From contig CAZWKE010000012.1 of the NCBI GenBank assembly GCA_964634205.1, positions 1-64,000 of the forward strand: a stretch of DNA of 64,000 nt, read 5' to 3'. A program made the position numbers and the translations under genes. The DNA is from JAFGGG01 sp964634205. GTDB taxonomy: Bacteria > Spirochaetota > Spirochaetia > SZUA-6 > RPPD01. This document shows, one piece after another, positions 8,772 through 17,817 of the stretch (the first letter of the stretch is position 1; each line of letters begins with the position of its first letter). Below the pieces are notes generated by a model. That model made no database searches. It had not been told where the DNA came from and saw only the letters and a program-made list of their open reading frames with translations.

Positions 8772-9059
8772 TTAATAGAATTCGGAAAAAATAGACACAT
8801 CCATCAGCCTTCCGTAGACCTTTTCCTCAACATAGGCCAGGGCCTTATGCAGAACCCGTTCCCCGTGCACCTTGGAGTTGGAAACAAGGGCGGTGCCGAT
8901 ATGGGTAAAGCGGTGAGAGTCGTTCAGATCGATTTCCGCCACGGAAAGCTGGAACTTCAGGCGCAGTTTTTCTTTTAATGATTGGATGACGCGGCGTTTG
9001 TCTTTTAAGGAAACGCTTTGCGGCAGTTCGATAATAAATTTAAGCATAGAGACGACCAT
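8772..9059 (-). CDS. DUF503/YlxP-like protein
   Basis: A 95-residue protein with the DUF503 pattern: SVSLKDKRRVIQSLKEKLR, then FQLSVAEIDLNDSHRFTHIG and a final amphipathic helix. In other bacteria such genes (ylxP) often lie near infB/rbfA, but here it is last in a three-gene minus-strand run behind the voltage-sensor-like gene, 14 bases downstream of it. The start at 9059 has GGGGGA about 7 bases upstream; a Met four codons in is an alternative. Cytoplasmic; biochemical role not established for the family. Confidence 0.85.
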   Translation of the reverse strand: MVVSMLKFIIELPQSVSLKDKRRVIQSLKEKLRLKFQLSVAEIDLNDSHRFTHIGTALVSNSKVHGERVLHKALAYVEEKVYGRLMDVSIFSEFY

Positions 9060-9073
9060 ATCTGTTCCCCCGA

Positions 9074-10195
9074 TTACAGTTGTACATCTTCCAGGCGCAG
9101 CTCACTGTAGGGTGTGGATTCCTGATGAAGTTCACGGTCCTTTAAGGGCAGGTACTGCTCGTTATAATCCGCGGCAAGCCGGAAAACGTCGTCTTGTTCA
9201 TATTTTTTTAGAATTTTTACCTCGAGGTTATAATCCTTGTTTTCCATTCCCTGTTTCATTACATGCAGCGGGTCGGTCACGGTAAGGGCAAAATGCGGAC
9301 TGTAAATAAAGAGAAAGCAGGCCATAACAATCACAATAATACTCAAGATAAGCAGGTCCTGCAGGGCCAGGTCCTGCTGTACCGGTTTGTTGTCGAACAT
9401 GAAGAACAATGTCTCCTGTTTGTTTGTTTTTATAATAATATCTTCCTGCATGTAATGTTTGTTCAGTTCCGTGTCGGAGTAGCGCGAGTAGAGGATATCG
9501 TTGTTTTTGGTGCTGACGCGGAGTAGACCGGTATTCATTTCTTTCAGCACATCATACAGATCGGCGCTCGCCCCGGAACTGTTCACCGCCCGGTCAGCCA
9601 GGCGCACCACCGAACGCTGTGCGTTTGTGTAGAGCCGCTCCGCCCCGGGGACCGGTAAAAATCCGCTGACCGTGGTAAAAACAAAAAGGATAATCACAAT
9701 GGCGGTAACGGTAAGCGAGGTAATGCGGGCAATATGCCGTTGGGCCATGGGAGATTCGGTATATTTGATATTCTTGAAAATCTTTATCACCCTTAAGAAA
9801 CGCAGGATGCGGGCGATACGGACCGCTTTCAGTACCTTTAAAATATTGAGAACATTGTTGAACTGTACCAGTAAGGAACCGCCGGTAAACAGGGCAAGCA
9901 GTGCCGGACCGGAATTGAACATCAGCAGGGGGACCGAGGCCAGAAAGTCGACCCAGCCGCGCTCCCGCAGGAAATAGCGGCTGACGCGGTGTTCCACTAT
10001 GGCCCAATACAAACGGACCAGAAATTCAATGGTAAAAAAAAGGTCAAAGATAAACCCGGTAACGACCAAAAGTCTCCGAGCACCCGTCTCCCAATCCAAC
10101 AGCAGGGAAAGGTCCTCAAATACGGTTTGGATGATGACAAGAACAATAAACGAGAATACGGTGAACTCCAGGGCCTTGATGATGCTCTTTCTCAT
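9074..10195 (-). CDS. voltage-sensor-like membrane protein with extracytoplasmic and HAMP-like parts
   Basis: A 373-residue inner-membrane protein. The first 145 residues form an ion-channel voltage-sensor domain: S1 (about 3-26), S2 with FDLFFTIEFLVRLYW, S3 with Trp-Val-Asp-Phe-Leu-Ala-Ser-Val-Pro, and an S4 helix (LKVLKAVRIARILRFLRVIK onward) with Lys or Arg at every third position eight times. A fifth helix (about 155-182) follows, but instead of a pore loop there are about 95 extracytoplasmic residues, a sixth helix (about 277-300) and a HAMP-like stretch (TDPLHVMKQGMENKDYNLEV) with a cytoplasmic tail. No selectivity filter is visible. It may sense membrane potential and pass a signal rather than conduct ions. 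Cotranscribed with 10204-11133, 8 bases upstream. Confidence 0.75.
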   Translation of the reverse strand: MRKSIIKALEFTVFSFIVLVIIQTVFEDLSLLLDWETGARRLLVVTGFIFDLFFTIEFLVRLYWAIVEHRVSRYFLRERGWVDFLASVPLLMFNSGPALLALFTGGSLLVQFNNVLNILKVLKAVRIARILRFLRVIKIFKNIKYTESPMAQRHIARITSLTVTAIVIILFVFTTVSGFLPVPGAERLYTNAQRSVVRLADRAVNSSGASADLYDVLKEMNTGLLRVSTKNNDILYSRYSDTELNKHYMQEDIIIKTNKQETLFFMFDNKPVQQDLALQDLLILSIIVIVMACFLFIYSPHFALTVTDPLHVMKQGMENKDYNLEVKILKKYEQDDVFRLAADYNEQYLPLKDRELHQESTPYSELRLEDVQL

Positions 10196-10203
10196 AACCT
10201 AGC

Positions 10204-11133
10204 TTACCAACCTTTCTCTGCGGCTATAATGTAAAACTCGTCCAGCATTTTACCGTCGAATCCGTAAAACCGATAATTCTTTCGGGCGATATTAAACCAG
10301 CTTTTGTCGGGGGTATCGGCCCCCCTGTCTATCTTGGCAAACTGACGGTAGTTGCTGCAGCGCGCGGCAAAGACGGCGGTGATCCTGGCGGTCGCGCCGA
10401 TGTTGTCGTTTTCCAGAAATGAAATGTTACTCTGCAGGGCACTTTGTAATACCGGCATGGGAACGCCGGAAAGCTCCTGCTGCAGCACGCCCAGAACCTT
10501 TTCCGCGAACTGGTTCTGTACGGTTGTCCCGCGCGGCTCATGAACGGTATCACCCCCGGCAACGGCAAGCAGGTTTATGGCGGTCTTCAGCATGAGTGAG
10601 AGTTTCACCATATTTTTTATTTCCGCCGGGCTGAGGGAGAGTTTTTGTACCTTGGTCAGTTCAAAATGAAGATATGATCTGCGTGTAAAACTTTCATCGA
10701 TGTACCTGTCGCTTATCCCCGTCTCCAAGGCCGTCAGGGGACCGGCAAAGTTGATTCGGGCGATATCTTTTTGCAGCAGCCGCTGCAGAAAAGTTGTTAC
10801 CTGCGCGTCGATGTTTTCTGCCGTTGCGCCGTTGGTGCTTAAGGAGGAGACAAATGATAAATCGATCTGTTCCCGCAGCAACTTTTCTATATGCGGAAAG
10901 AGGCTTTTATTGATTATCTGTTTTAATGATCCATAGATAATACTGAATATCTGTTCCATATTTTTACCGGGGAAATACTGCGCCGATGAGAGCGTGGGGA
11001 AAAGCTGGGCCGCGTTCAGTTTGAGAAAATTTATGATGTGCAGCTCTTTCTGCAGAGGCGAAAAAGTAGTCAGTGCAGGATTTTCAAGCAGGCGTGAGAT
11101 AAACTGTACGCCCCTGGTTTGTTCGTCCGCCAT
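10204..11133 (-). CDS. conserved-looking hypothetical protein
   Basis: A 309-residue, mostly helical cytoplasmic protein without signal peptide or membrane segment. I do not recognise a family. It opens with ADEQTRGVQFISRLLENPAL and ends with a compact Tyr/Phe-rich segment (ARKNYRFYGFDGKMLDEFYI). It is the first gene of the minus-strand run with the voltage-sensor-like protein and the DUF503 protein (8-base and 14-base gaps), so it may work with the membrane sensor. The start ATG at 11133 follows a GAGG-containing ribosome site. Confidence 0.7.
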   Translation of the reverse strand: MADEQTRGVQFISRLLENPALTTFSPLQKELHIINFLKLNAAQLFPTLSSAQYFPGKNMEQIFSIIYGSLKQIINKSLFPHIEKLLREQIDLSFVSSLSTNGATAENIDAQVTTFLQRLLQKDIARINFAGPLTALETGISDRYIDESFTRRSYLHFELTKVQKLSLSPAEIKNMVKLSLMLKTAINLLAVAGGDTVHEPRGTTVQNQFAEKVLGVLQQELSGVPMPVLQSALQSNISFLENDNIGATARITAVFAARCSNYRQFAKIDRGADTPDKSWFNIARKNYRFYGFDGKMLDEFYIIAAEKGW

Positions 11134-11342
11134 TGATACCTCGTGCTGTGCTTTTTTTTAATTTTCGGTTGTAAACGGCCGAAACATAATATGCGATTTT
11201 TATCGGTGGTTTTTAAGGGGAAGTCTCTCACAAAAAGTAATCGCCTTTTTATCCTTCTGTGTATACAATAATAATACTAAGCCCGCGGCAGTGGTTTTTT
11301 CGATAATCTTAGGTATAGTATTGTAAGTAAGGACAGTTGCGA

Positions 11343-14300
11343 TTGAAATTTATACGTGATACCCGGCGGATCGGTTTATTATTCCTTTTCCTCCTTACCC
11401 TGATTACACAACACACATTGTACGCACAGGAAAGCGGATCGGAGGCTTTACCGCCCGCGGATGCCGGACCGGCCGCCGCAGGCGATGCGGCAGGCGCGGC
11501 GCCCGGCACGGACCAGCCGGCTGTGCCGGCGGAGGAGTCGACACAAGGGGCAGTGACCGCGGCCCAGCAGCACGGGACGTCGATTTTTAATACACAACTG
11601 GGCGATGCGGACCTGGATTTTTTCCTGCGCGGCAGTTGGAACGCCAATCTGTCCCTGGCTTCGGGCATTCGCTTTGGGCCCGGTGATCAGGTGGTATTTC
11701 CCTGGGGGCTTCCCAATATGCGGGAGGGCCTGGTATTCGAGCAGATCCCCAACCTGACCCTTTCACTCTGGCTTCTGGAACGCTATTTCATGGAGGTTAC
11801 CATGATGGAGGAATCCGGTGAGAATACCTTTTTGGTGGGGTACCAGGGCAGGGAGGGTGAGTTCTTGCAGAGTGTGCGAATCGGGAACCGCGACGTTTCG
11901 ATCGGCAGTTATGATTTTCTTGATGTTCCGGAACAGGGTGACGCCTCCATCGGCGCCTCGGCGGTGATTACCCCGGGGTTTTCACGGCATGAGCTTCTAC
12001 TGCGCTATGACAACACCACCAAGCAGGAAAAAGTATTTGTCGGCGCCAATGAGGTAACGGAAAAGTTTATCCCGCCCCAGGATTACCTGCACGGCCGCAG
12101 CTTTATGCTGCCTGATACCGATGTCACCGGTCTGGAGGTGTACATCGAAGATGAGAACGGCGATTACAGCGCGGACGACGGCAAAAAATACCGCAAGGCC
12201 AGTGTCAACGACATTGAACAGGACAGTGCCCAGGGCCTGCTTTTTATGCTGAACCAGGTAAAGAGCAGGATTTTGGTGTATTATACCAAGGGGGGAAACT
12301 CCGTCGGTGATGCGGCCCTGGGCGCCGGTGCCCTGCCGGGGACCAGCGGCGGTTACGTGGACCCGGATGCTGCGGGCATAAAATTCGATTGGAGCGTCAC
12401 CTACCTGGGTGAGCCGCTTTCTGATCGCCAGGTGACGATCGACGGCAAGGTCTGCCTTTTACTCTGGGAGCCCGGTACCTTTTCTCCGTTTGAGTTTTTA
12501 AACTGCTATGAGCTTCCTTCTCCGGCGCCCACCGATTTGTGGCGGGTAAAGATCAAGGCAATCCCCAAGGATAATGAGCTGGGAGAATACCGCAATTTTA
12601 CTTACGCACCGGTATTCGAGGCCCGTCCAGGCAGCCAGGTGTTTCGGGTGTTTATCAATAAAAGCAGCCTGCGCACAGACTTTTGGAATCACTACCCCTT
12701 CCCCGATTCCGAGCACCAGCTTTACGGACCGCAGCGTGAGCATAATCCCGTTTTTTTTGACTGGGAGCTTTATGCACAGATTTTCTCACCGGCAAACGGT
12801 TTCTATCTGGGACAGTATGTAGTGCCGGGCTCGGTCAGTGTTACCCGCAACGGGATCAATGAGACCCGCTTTCAGGTGAACTACGATACCGGGATCATCA
12901 CCTTTTTGACGGCCATCAGGCCGGATGACCGGCTTGATGTAACCTACAGCGTTTCCCAGGGACAGGATAATAACGGGGATGTGCTTTTTGTCTGGGGGAA
13001 CAAATTCCCGTTTTCAGAACTGTTCAACCTGGAGCTGGCCACGGGGGTTCGCTGGAACATCCTGCCGGGGGCATACTCCGAGGAGGTCTATTCCCGAACA
13101 GGCGCGGTCCTGGCCTCGCTTTCACTTTCGGGAAAGAATCAGAACATCTCCTATAAGGCGGCGGGTGCGGTTTCTTTTTCCAATCCGGACACCACGGGGA
13201 TTTTACGGCTTTTGGGCATGGAGGACAAAGGGCTTTATCTCCCCATTACCGAGGACATGGCCTACCCCGCGGCGGAACCTGATCCGGCCGGTATTGCGGG
13301 CCTGGCCGCTCGCGGCCGTTTACTCTACAAGGACTACCGCGCGTATGATCTCCTGGGATCTTTTTCCCTGCAGCCATTGAGTTGGAGTGTCCCGTCGGAT
13401 CAGGTATTTCCCTACACAAACGGTTCCCAGCCCGGTCCTTATCTTGTGGAGGAGGGTTCGTCGGGGGACACGGACCAAAGCCTGGTGATGGATTTTGAGC
13501 TTGATAATCAGAATGACTGGGTGGGTTTTCAGATTCCGATTGTGGCCAAGCAGGGGGTGATCGATCTTTCCCAGGTAAAGTCCATTCTCTATTCCTACCG
13601 GGCGGCCGAGCTTTCGGGCAGTGTCCGTGTCTATCTCCAGATAGGCGATCTTTCCGAAGATATAGACGGTGACGGGAAACTGGATGAGGAACTTTCCAAA
13701 CTCTCCCGCGGCTTTTTATTCAATGATACGGACAACGGGGTCAATCTTTATGTGGGAGGAGGTCCCAAACAGGAGGGAAACAACATCATCGATTCGGAGG
13801 ACACGGACGGGAACGGTTTTCTGGACTATCCGTCTCCGCCCCCGGAAAACTCAAACTATATTTATACCTCCGCCGCCCTGGCCCTGGCCGCGGCCACGGG
13901 TTGGAGTGTAGCGAATATCTATTTGACGCCCGCAGACCAGGAAAAATTGAAACGTGCGCGTTCGCTGCGCCTTATCGTCGTCAACAACCAGGTCGGCCCG
14001 GTAAACGGAAAAATCCTCATCGATTCAATACACCTGGAGGGGACCAGCTTCTGGACGGACAATACAGCCGGTGCGGTGAATATGCGGGAGATTGAGGAAC
14101 GGTACGCCGCCGGCAAGCCCTCTGTAGCGTTGGAAGACGCGTACCCGGAGGTGCAGACTATTTTCCACAATGCGGGTGCGGATAACAAAATCCTTGAGCT
14201 TACCTGGAACAGCCCCGCCGGGAACAGCTTTACGATAAAGACGGCCTTCAAACACGGTACCGAGGGGGTGCGCTATCGCAGGGTGGAGCTGTACGCGGCC

Positions 14301-16298
14301 AAAATGGGTTTATCGGAATCCGGCGGCTCATCCGACATCACGCTTTCCCTCAGCGATGTAAACGGTAGGGGAATAACCGCAACCATACCGCAAACCGCCC
14401 TGGACAATCGCTGGCGCAAGATTATCATCGATCTGGAAAATCGCACGGTCTCGGTTGACGATACACAGGTGGCGGGTGCCGCGGTGACGGCGGACAACTA
14501 TGATTCCCTGCTTTTCTTCAGCATCGCGGTAAATAACACGGACGGCGGTACCCTGTTGATCGATGAGCTGCACCTCCGTGATCCGGACGGGGCTATCGGC
14601 GGGGCTTTTGCCCTGAAAAGTGATATTTCCTTTCCGGGTACACTCGCCGCGGTCGGAGGTGTACCGCTGTTTTCCGATCTGAATATCCATGAGGATTTTC
14701 TGGCCGTTACTCCGGGGTTTGCCGGCCTCTACGGTGATCCTTCCCGCAATATGAGCACCAACAATCTGACTGAACTCTCCTGCGGGCTGCTGGGAACCGA
14801 GCTGTCCGCCGATTTCAATCTGCAGGGAGTGGATACGGACTGGACCGTGTCCGGCGGCCACCGGGTAAAAATACCCCGGCAGGCATCTCCCATTGTGTTC
14901 ATTGACCGGTTTTCACTGCGTGAACGCAGTTGGGGCAGGGAGTTGTCACGCGGGAATGAGCTGAATTTATCCTTAACCGGAATCGGCACTCTCAACCTTT
15001 CACAAAGCACCCAATCACAGGAACAGATCCTTATCCAGAACTGGGACGGAAACCTCAACTTCTTCCTGGCTTCCCCGTACCTATTAACCTTGACCACCGA
15101 CATCGCTACTTCGAGCGCTGATTTTGTGTATAAGGACCGCATGTACTTTGATTCCTGGCTCTCCGCCTACACTTATCTTCTTCCCTGGGAGCAGGGCGCG
15201 GTACAGGATCGGCGCTGGGACTATTCCGTGGTACAAAATCTTGAGACAACACCCGTCGGTGCCCGTCTGGAGCTGGATTCGGGGTATAAGAGTTATGAAA
15301 TCACCTCAACCTCAAGAACGCAGATCAATACCCTTGAACTATTGCTTAATCTTCCTATAAAACTGGGGACGCTGACCATAACACCGGGTTACCGGAGAAC
15401 GCTTAGGACAACGCGTCTTCTGGGAAACAGCGGATCATTTTCCGGAGACCTGAATGAACTGTTTAGCGAGTACGGAGTACAGGAATATTTCTGGACGTTT
15501 ATCCCTTTTGACGAACTCTTTGATCCGCAGTGTGAATCCCGGTTTCGTGAAAAAAATCCCGATATACAAAAGGCCTATTACAAACCGGAGGCAACCCTGG
15601 CCCTGATACGGCCGTTCGGTTCCAATCTCTGGGACATTTTTCTTCCCTCCCAGGTTGACCTTTCCCTGGGAAAGGAGTTTGTGCAACAGGACACCCTGTA
15701 TAATGACGCTACGGTGTTTTCCTTGAAAACCAGGAGTAACGCCATTAACCTTTTTGGAAGTTCCGGCGCGTTCGCCATTTTTAATTTTTATACGATCGAC
15801 CAGTATTCCACGGCGGTCAACCTGGACCTGCGTTATGATAAAGACAACAGCCTGGATACCTATTCCTTCAGCCTGGAAAACCAGTTTCAGTTTGAGAATG
15901 AGGTGAAGAATACCCTGGTGTTTCACAACCTGTTCGCGGTGAACCAGGATGAGGAGCTTATGATATACGACCAGGGGAGCGTAAAGTTTCAATGGTATGT
16001 CAGACCGGAGCAGGGGGTATCGCTCCCTTTGTTAAGTAAAGAGATAGCCCAAACCGGATTTATCGGACATACCGAGCGTATTGATCTGCAGTTTTACAAT
16101 TTACAGGAAGACCTCGGCAGCCACCCGGTAAATATCATCCTCACACATGAAACGTCGTTCATTTATCCCGATTTCGGTTATATTCGCGCGGAAGTATCCA
16201 TCGGCATGGACTGGGAAAATATCCCGGACCAGATAAAAACGGAGAATATAATCATCGCCGGTTTTCGCCTGGCCCTGGAAGTGAACCTGACGTTCTGA
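11343..16298 (+). CDS. giant outer-membrane/surface protein, SprA-like (tentative)
   Basis: About 1651 residues. AAGGA at 11329-11333 is 9 bases before the TTG at 11343, which I prefer to the TTG at 11337. A signal peptide ends at Tyr-Ala-Gln, then comes an Ala/Pro/Gly-rich linker of about 45 residues. The body is strand-rich throughout. Around residues 770-830 lie two loops, Asp-Ile-Asp-Gly-Asp-Gly-Lys and Asp-Thr-Asp-Gly-Asn-Gly-Phe, of the calcium-binding DxDGDG type. Ig/carbohydrate-binding-like segments follow, and the last about 500 residues alternate like a beta-barrel, ending in Leu-Thr-Phe as Bam substrates do. Size, the SVRIGNRDVSIG and SRHELLLRYDN segments and the calcium loops recall SprA of the type IX system, but homology is unproven. 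Followed by two more barrel genes. Confidence 0.65.
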   Translation: MKFIRDTRRIGLLFLFLLTLITQHTLYAQESGSEALPPADAGPAAAGDAAGAAPGTDQPAVPAEESTQGAVTAAQQHGTSIFNTQLGDADLDFFLRGSWNANLSLASGIRFGPGDQVVFPWGLPNMREGLVFEQIPNLTLSLWLLERYFMEVTMMEESGENTFLVGYQGREGEFLQSVRIGNRDVSIGSYDFLDVPEQGDASIGASAVITPGFSRHELLLRYDNTTKQEKVFVGANEVTEKFIPPQDYLHGRSFMLPDTDVTGLEVYIEDENGDYSADDGKKYRKASVNDIEQDSAQGLLFMLNQVKSRILVYYTKGGNSVGDAALGAGALPGTSGGYVDPDAAGIKFDWSVTYLGEPLSDRQVTIDGKVCLLLWEPGTFSPFEFLNCYELPSPAPTDLWRVKIKAIPKDNELGEYRNFTYAPVFEARPGSQVFRVFINKSSLRTDFWNHYPFPDSEHQLYGPQREHNPVFFDWELYAQIFSPANGFYLGQYVVPGSVSVTRNGINETRFQVNYDTGIITFLTAIRPDDRLDVTYSVSQGQDNNGDVLFVWGNKFPFSELFNLELATGVRWNILPGAYSEEVYSRTGAVLASLSLSGKNQNISYKAAGAVSFSNPDTTGILRLLGMEDKGLYLPITEDMAYPAAEPDPAGIAGLAARGRLLYKDYRAYDLLGSFSLQPLSWSVPSDQVFPYTNGSQPGPYLVEEGSSGDTDQSLVMDFELDNQNDWVGFQIPIVAKQGVIDLSQVKSILYSYRAAELSGSVRVYLQIGDLSEDIDGDGKLDEELSKLSRGFLFNDTDNGVNLYVGGGPKQEGNNIIDSEDTDGNGFLDYPSPPPENSNYIYTSAALALAAATGWSVANIYLTPADQEKLKRARSLRLIVVNNQVGPVNGKILIDSIHLEGTSFWTDNTAGAVNMREIEERYAAGKPSVALEDAYPEVQTIFHNAGADNKILELTWNSPAGNSFTIKTAFKHGTEGVRYRRVELYAAKMGLSESGGSSDITLSLSDVNGRGITATIPQTALDNRWRKIIIDLENRTVSVDDTQVAGAAVTADNYDSLLFFSIAVNNTDGGTLLIDELHLRDPDGAIGGAFALKSDISFPGTLAAVGGVPLFSDLNIHEDFLAVTPGFAGLYGDPSRNMSTNNLTELSCGLLGTELSADFNLQGVDTDWTVSGGHRVKIPRQASPIVFIDRFSLRERSWGRELSRGNELNLSLTGIGTLNLSQSTQSQEQILIQNWDGNLNFFLASPYLLTLTTDIATSSADFVYKDRMYFDSWLSAYTYLLPWEQGAVQDRRWDYSVVQNLETTPVGARLELDSGYKSYEITSTSRTQINTLELLLNLPIKLGTLTITPGYRRTLRTTRLLGNSGSFSGDLNELFSEYGVQEYFWTFIPFDELFDPQCESRFREKNPDIQKAYYKPEATLALIRPFGSNLWDIFLPSQVDLSLGKEFVQQDTLYNDATVFSLKTRSNAINLFGSSGAFAIFNFYTIDQYSTAVNLDLRYDKDNSLDTYSFSLENQFQFENEVKNTLVFHNLFAVNQDEELMIYDQGSVKFQWYVRPEQGVSLPLLSKEIAQTGFIGHTERIDLQFYNLQEDLGSHPVNIILTHETSFIYPDFGYIRAEVSIGMDWENIPDQIKTENIIIAGFRLALEVNLTF

Positions 16299-16310
16299 AA
16301 GGAGAAGCGC

Positions 16311-16357
16311 CGATTCGGCCCGCTCCCTCAGCCGGAATCGCCCCACTCCCTTGTTTT
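16311..16357 (+). terminator. imperfect hairpin followed by T-run
   Basis: CGATTCGGC (16311-16319) pairs with GCCGGAATCG (16331-16340) with one bulge. TTGTTTTT follows at 16351, ten bases after the stem, farther than usual. It may terminate the giant-gene transcript, just upstream of the promoter for 16405. Confidence 0.35.
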
Positions 16358-16378
16358 TATCTCCCAATGGTATATAAT
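16351..16378 (+). promoter_or_regulatory. sigma70-type promoter for 16405 gene
   Basis: TTGTTT (16351-16356), a 16-base spacer and a perfect TATAAT (16373-16378), overlapping an extended-type TGGTATATA at 16368. The strong ribosome site AAGGAGGA follows. It would serve the two barrel genes and possibly mutL. Confidence 0.5.
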
Positions 16379-16404
16379 TAATTATAAAATATAAGGAGGA
16401 GCAT

Positions 16405-17799
16405 ATGTTTCATAAAACTCCCGTCTTGCTGCTCTGTTTGCTTCTACTGTGCTTTATGGGGGGCGTGGGATTTGCCCAGGAGAGCTCACCTCCCGAAACC
16501 ACCCCTGATCAGGGGCCTGCATTCGGGTTTTCCCTGGGGCTTCTGTTCGGTCATGCCTCATTCGGAAAGAATGACAGCGGAGAAGTGGAAACCTACCAGA
16601 AACTCGGGATCTTTCCGGATTTTTCTTATGGTGATTTCGGTGTGGGACTGGATTTTTACCTGCATTACCGCTTTGTGGACGGCGATTTTCAGGTGCGCAG
16701 CGAAGACTGGGTCCCGTCCGGGGATGAGACCGTGCTTGATATTATCCTGTCAAAAATACGGTATGTCCGCTGGGCCCATAAGGGCGATCCTCTTTATATA
16801 AAATTCGGTTCAATTGATAATAATACACTGGGCAACGGGTATATAATGGGAAATTATGATAATACCCTGTTTCTGCCCGAACAGAGAATATTGGGACTAA
16901 ACCTTGACCTGGACGGCAGGTTGTTCGGTTTGCCCAATATCGGGATGGAAACCATGGTGGGGAATGTCGCGGCCTTGGATGTGTTCGGTGCCAGACTCTA
17001 TGCCAGACCTTTGGGACTGACCGATATTCCGATTCTCAGTATGCTGGAAATAGGCGCCACCTTTGCCATGGACAGAGACCCGTTCAAATATGTTGACGAT
17101 ACGTATATCACCTCCCTGGGGTTTCAGCCGAATGATCAACACTCTATCAACGCGGTCGGTATCGATATAAAACAACCGATTCTCACCGAATCTCCCTTTA
17201 CCTTCGCGGTCTTCGGCGATCTTGTGTGGCTTGATGATTTTAACGCTACCGGGGCCATGGTGGGTCTGGGGGGAAAGATTATTGATATCTTCACGTATAC
17301 GGCGCAGCTCAGGATTAATGGAGAGAACTTTATCCCCGTTTATTTTGATCAGACGTATGATCTGTCGCGCGCCGATAAATACAGCCTGGTAAAAAACGGC
17401 GGTATCGAATCATACCTGGGATGGTATGCCGCGTTGGGTACCGATTTCGCCGGTATTTTGTTTTTTCAGGTATCACTTGAAGGACCGCTTACCCAGGTTG
17501 ACACGGACTATATCAAATATCCGCATTTACGCGCCATGCTTACCCTGCAGCAGGGACTTCTGGCGGGACTGAGTGTGGATATGATCTACGACAAGGCCAT
17601 GCTCGGCCGCCGGGACGGATTTTTCCCGGATTTATTTAATGCTGAGGATGCCCTGACCACAATCAAAATTAACTACGCACTGGGGCCGGCGGTTATTACA
17701 CTGCTGTATGAAATTCGCTATGTGCCCGACGCGGGTGCCGGGGAAGATAAATGGCAGATAACCTCAGGGTTGGAGTGCGCCCTGACATTGCCCATATAA
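16405..17799 (+). CDS. outer-membrane beta-barrel protein
   Basis: A 464-residue exported protein preceded by a strong ribosome site (AAGGAGGA). A signal peptide ends near Gly-Phe-Ala-Gln. The mature chain is alternating aromatic/hydrophobic strands typical of a beta-barrel. The segment YIKFGSIDNNTLGNGYIMGN near residue 135 has a clear counterpart in the next gene (FIKLGNLDDITIGHGLIMRD), and the following GARLYARP matches GARFYVRP there, so the two are paralogues. It lacks the FecR domain of its neighbour. Cargo or pore function unknown. Confidence 0.75.
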   Translation: MFHKTPVLLLCLLLLCFMGGVGFAQESSPPETTPDQGPAFGFSLGLLFGHASFGKNDSGEVETYQKLGIFPDFSYGDFGVGLDFYLHYRFVDGDFQVRSEDWVPSGDETVLDIILSKIRYVRWAHKGDPLYIKFGSIDNNTLGNGYIMGNYDNTLFLPEQRILGLNLDLDGRLFGLPNIGMETMVGNVAALDVFGARLYARPLGLTDIPILSMLEIGATFAMDRDPFKYVDDTYITSLGFQPNDQHSINAVGIDIKQPILTESPFTFAVFGDLVWLDDFNATGAMVGLGGKIIDIFTYTAQLRINGENFIPVYFDQTYDLSRADKYSLVKNGGIESYLGWYAALGTDFAGILFFQVSLEGPLTQVDTDYIKYPHLRAMLTLQQGLLAGLSVDMIYDKAMLGRRDGFFPDLFNAEDALTTIKINYALGPAVITLLYEIRYVPDAGAGEDKWQITSGLECALTLPI

Positions 17800-17817
17800 A
17801 CGGGAGGAGACAGGAAT

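Noticed and set aside
11134..11342. Divergent intergenic region checked for promoters and operators
   Set aside because: TTCGG/CCGAA arms around 10 bases and a TATTAT on the minus strand exist, but no convincing -35/-10 pair on either strand.
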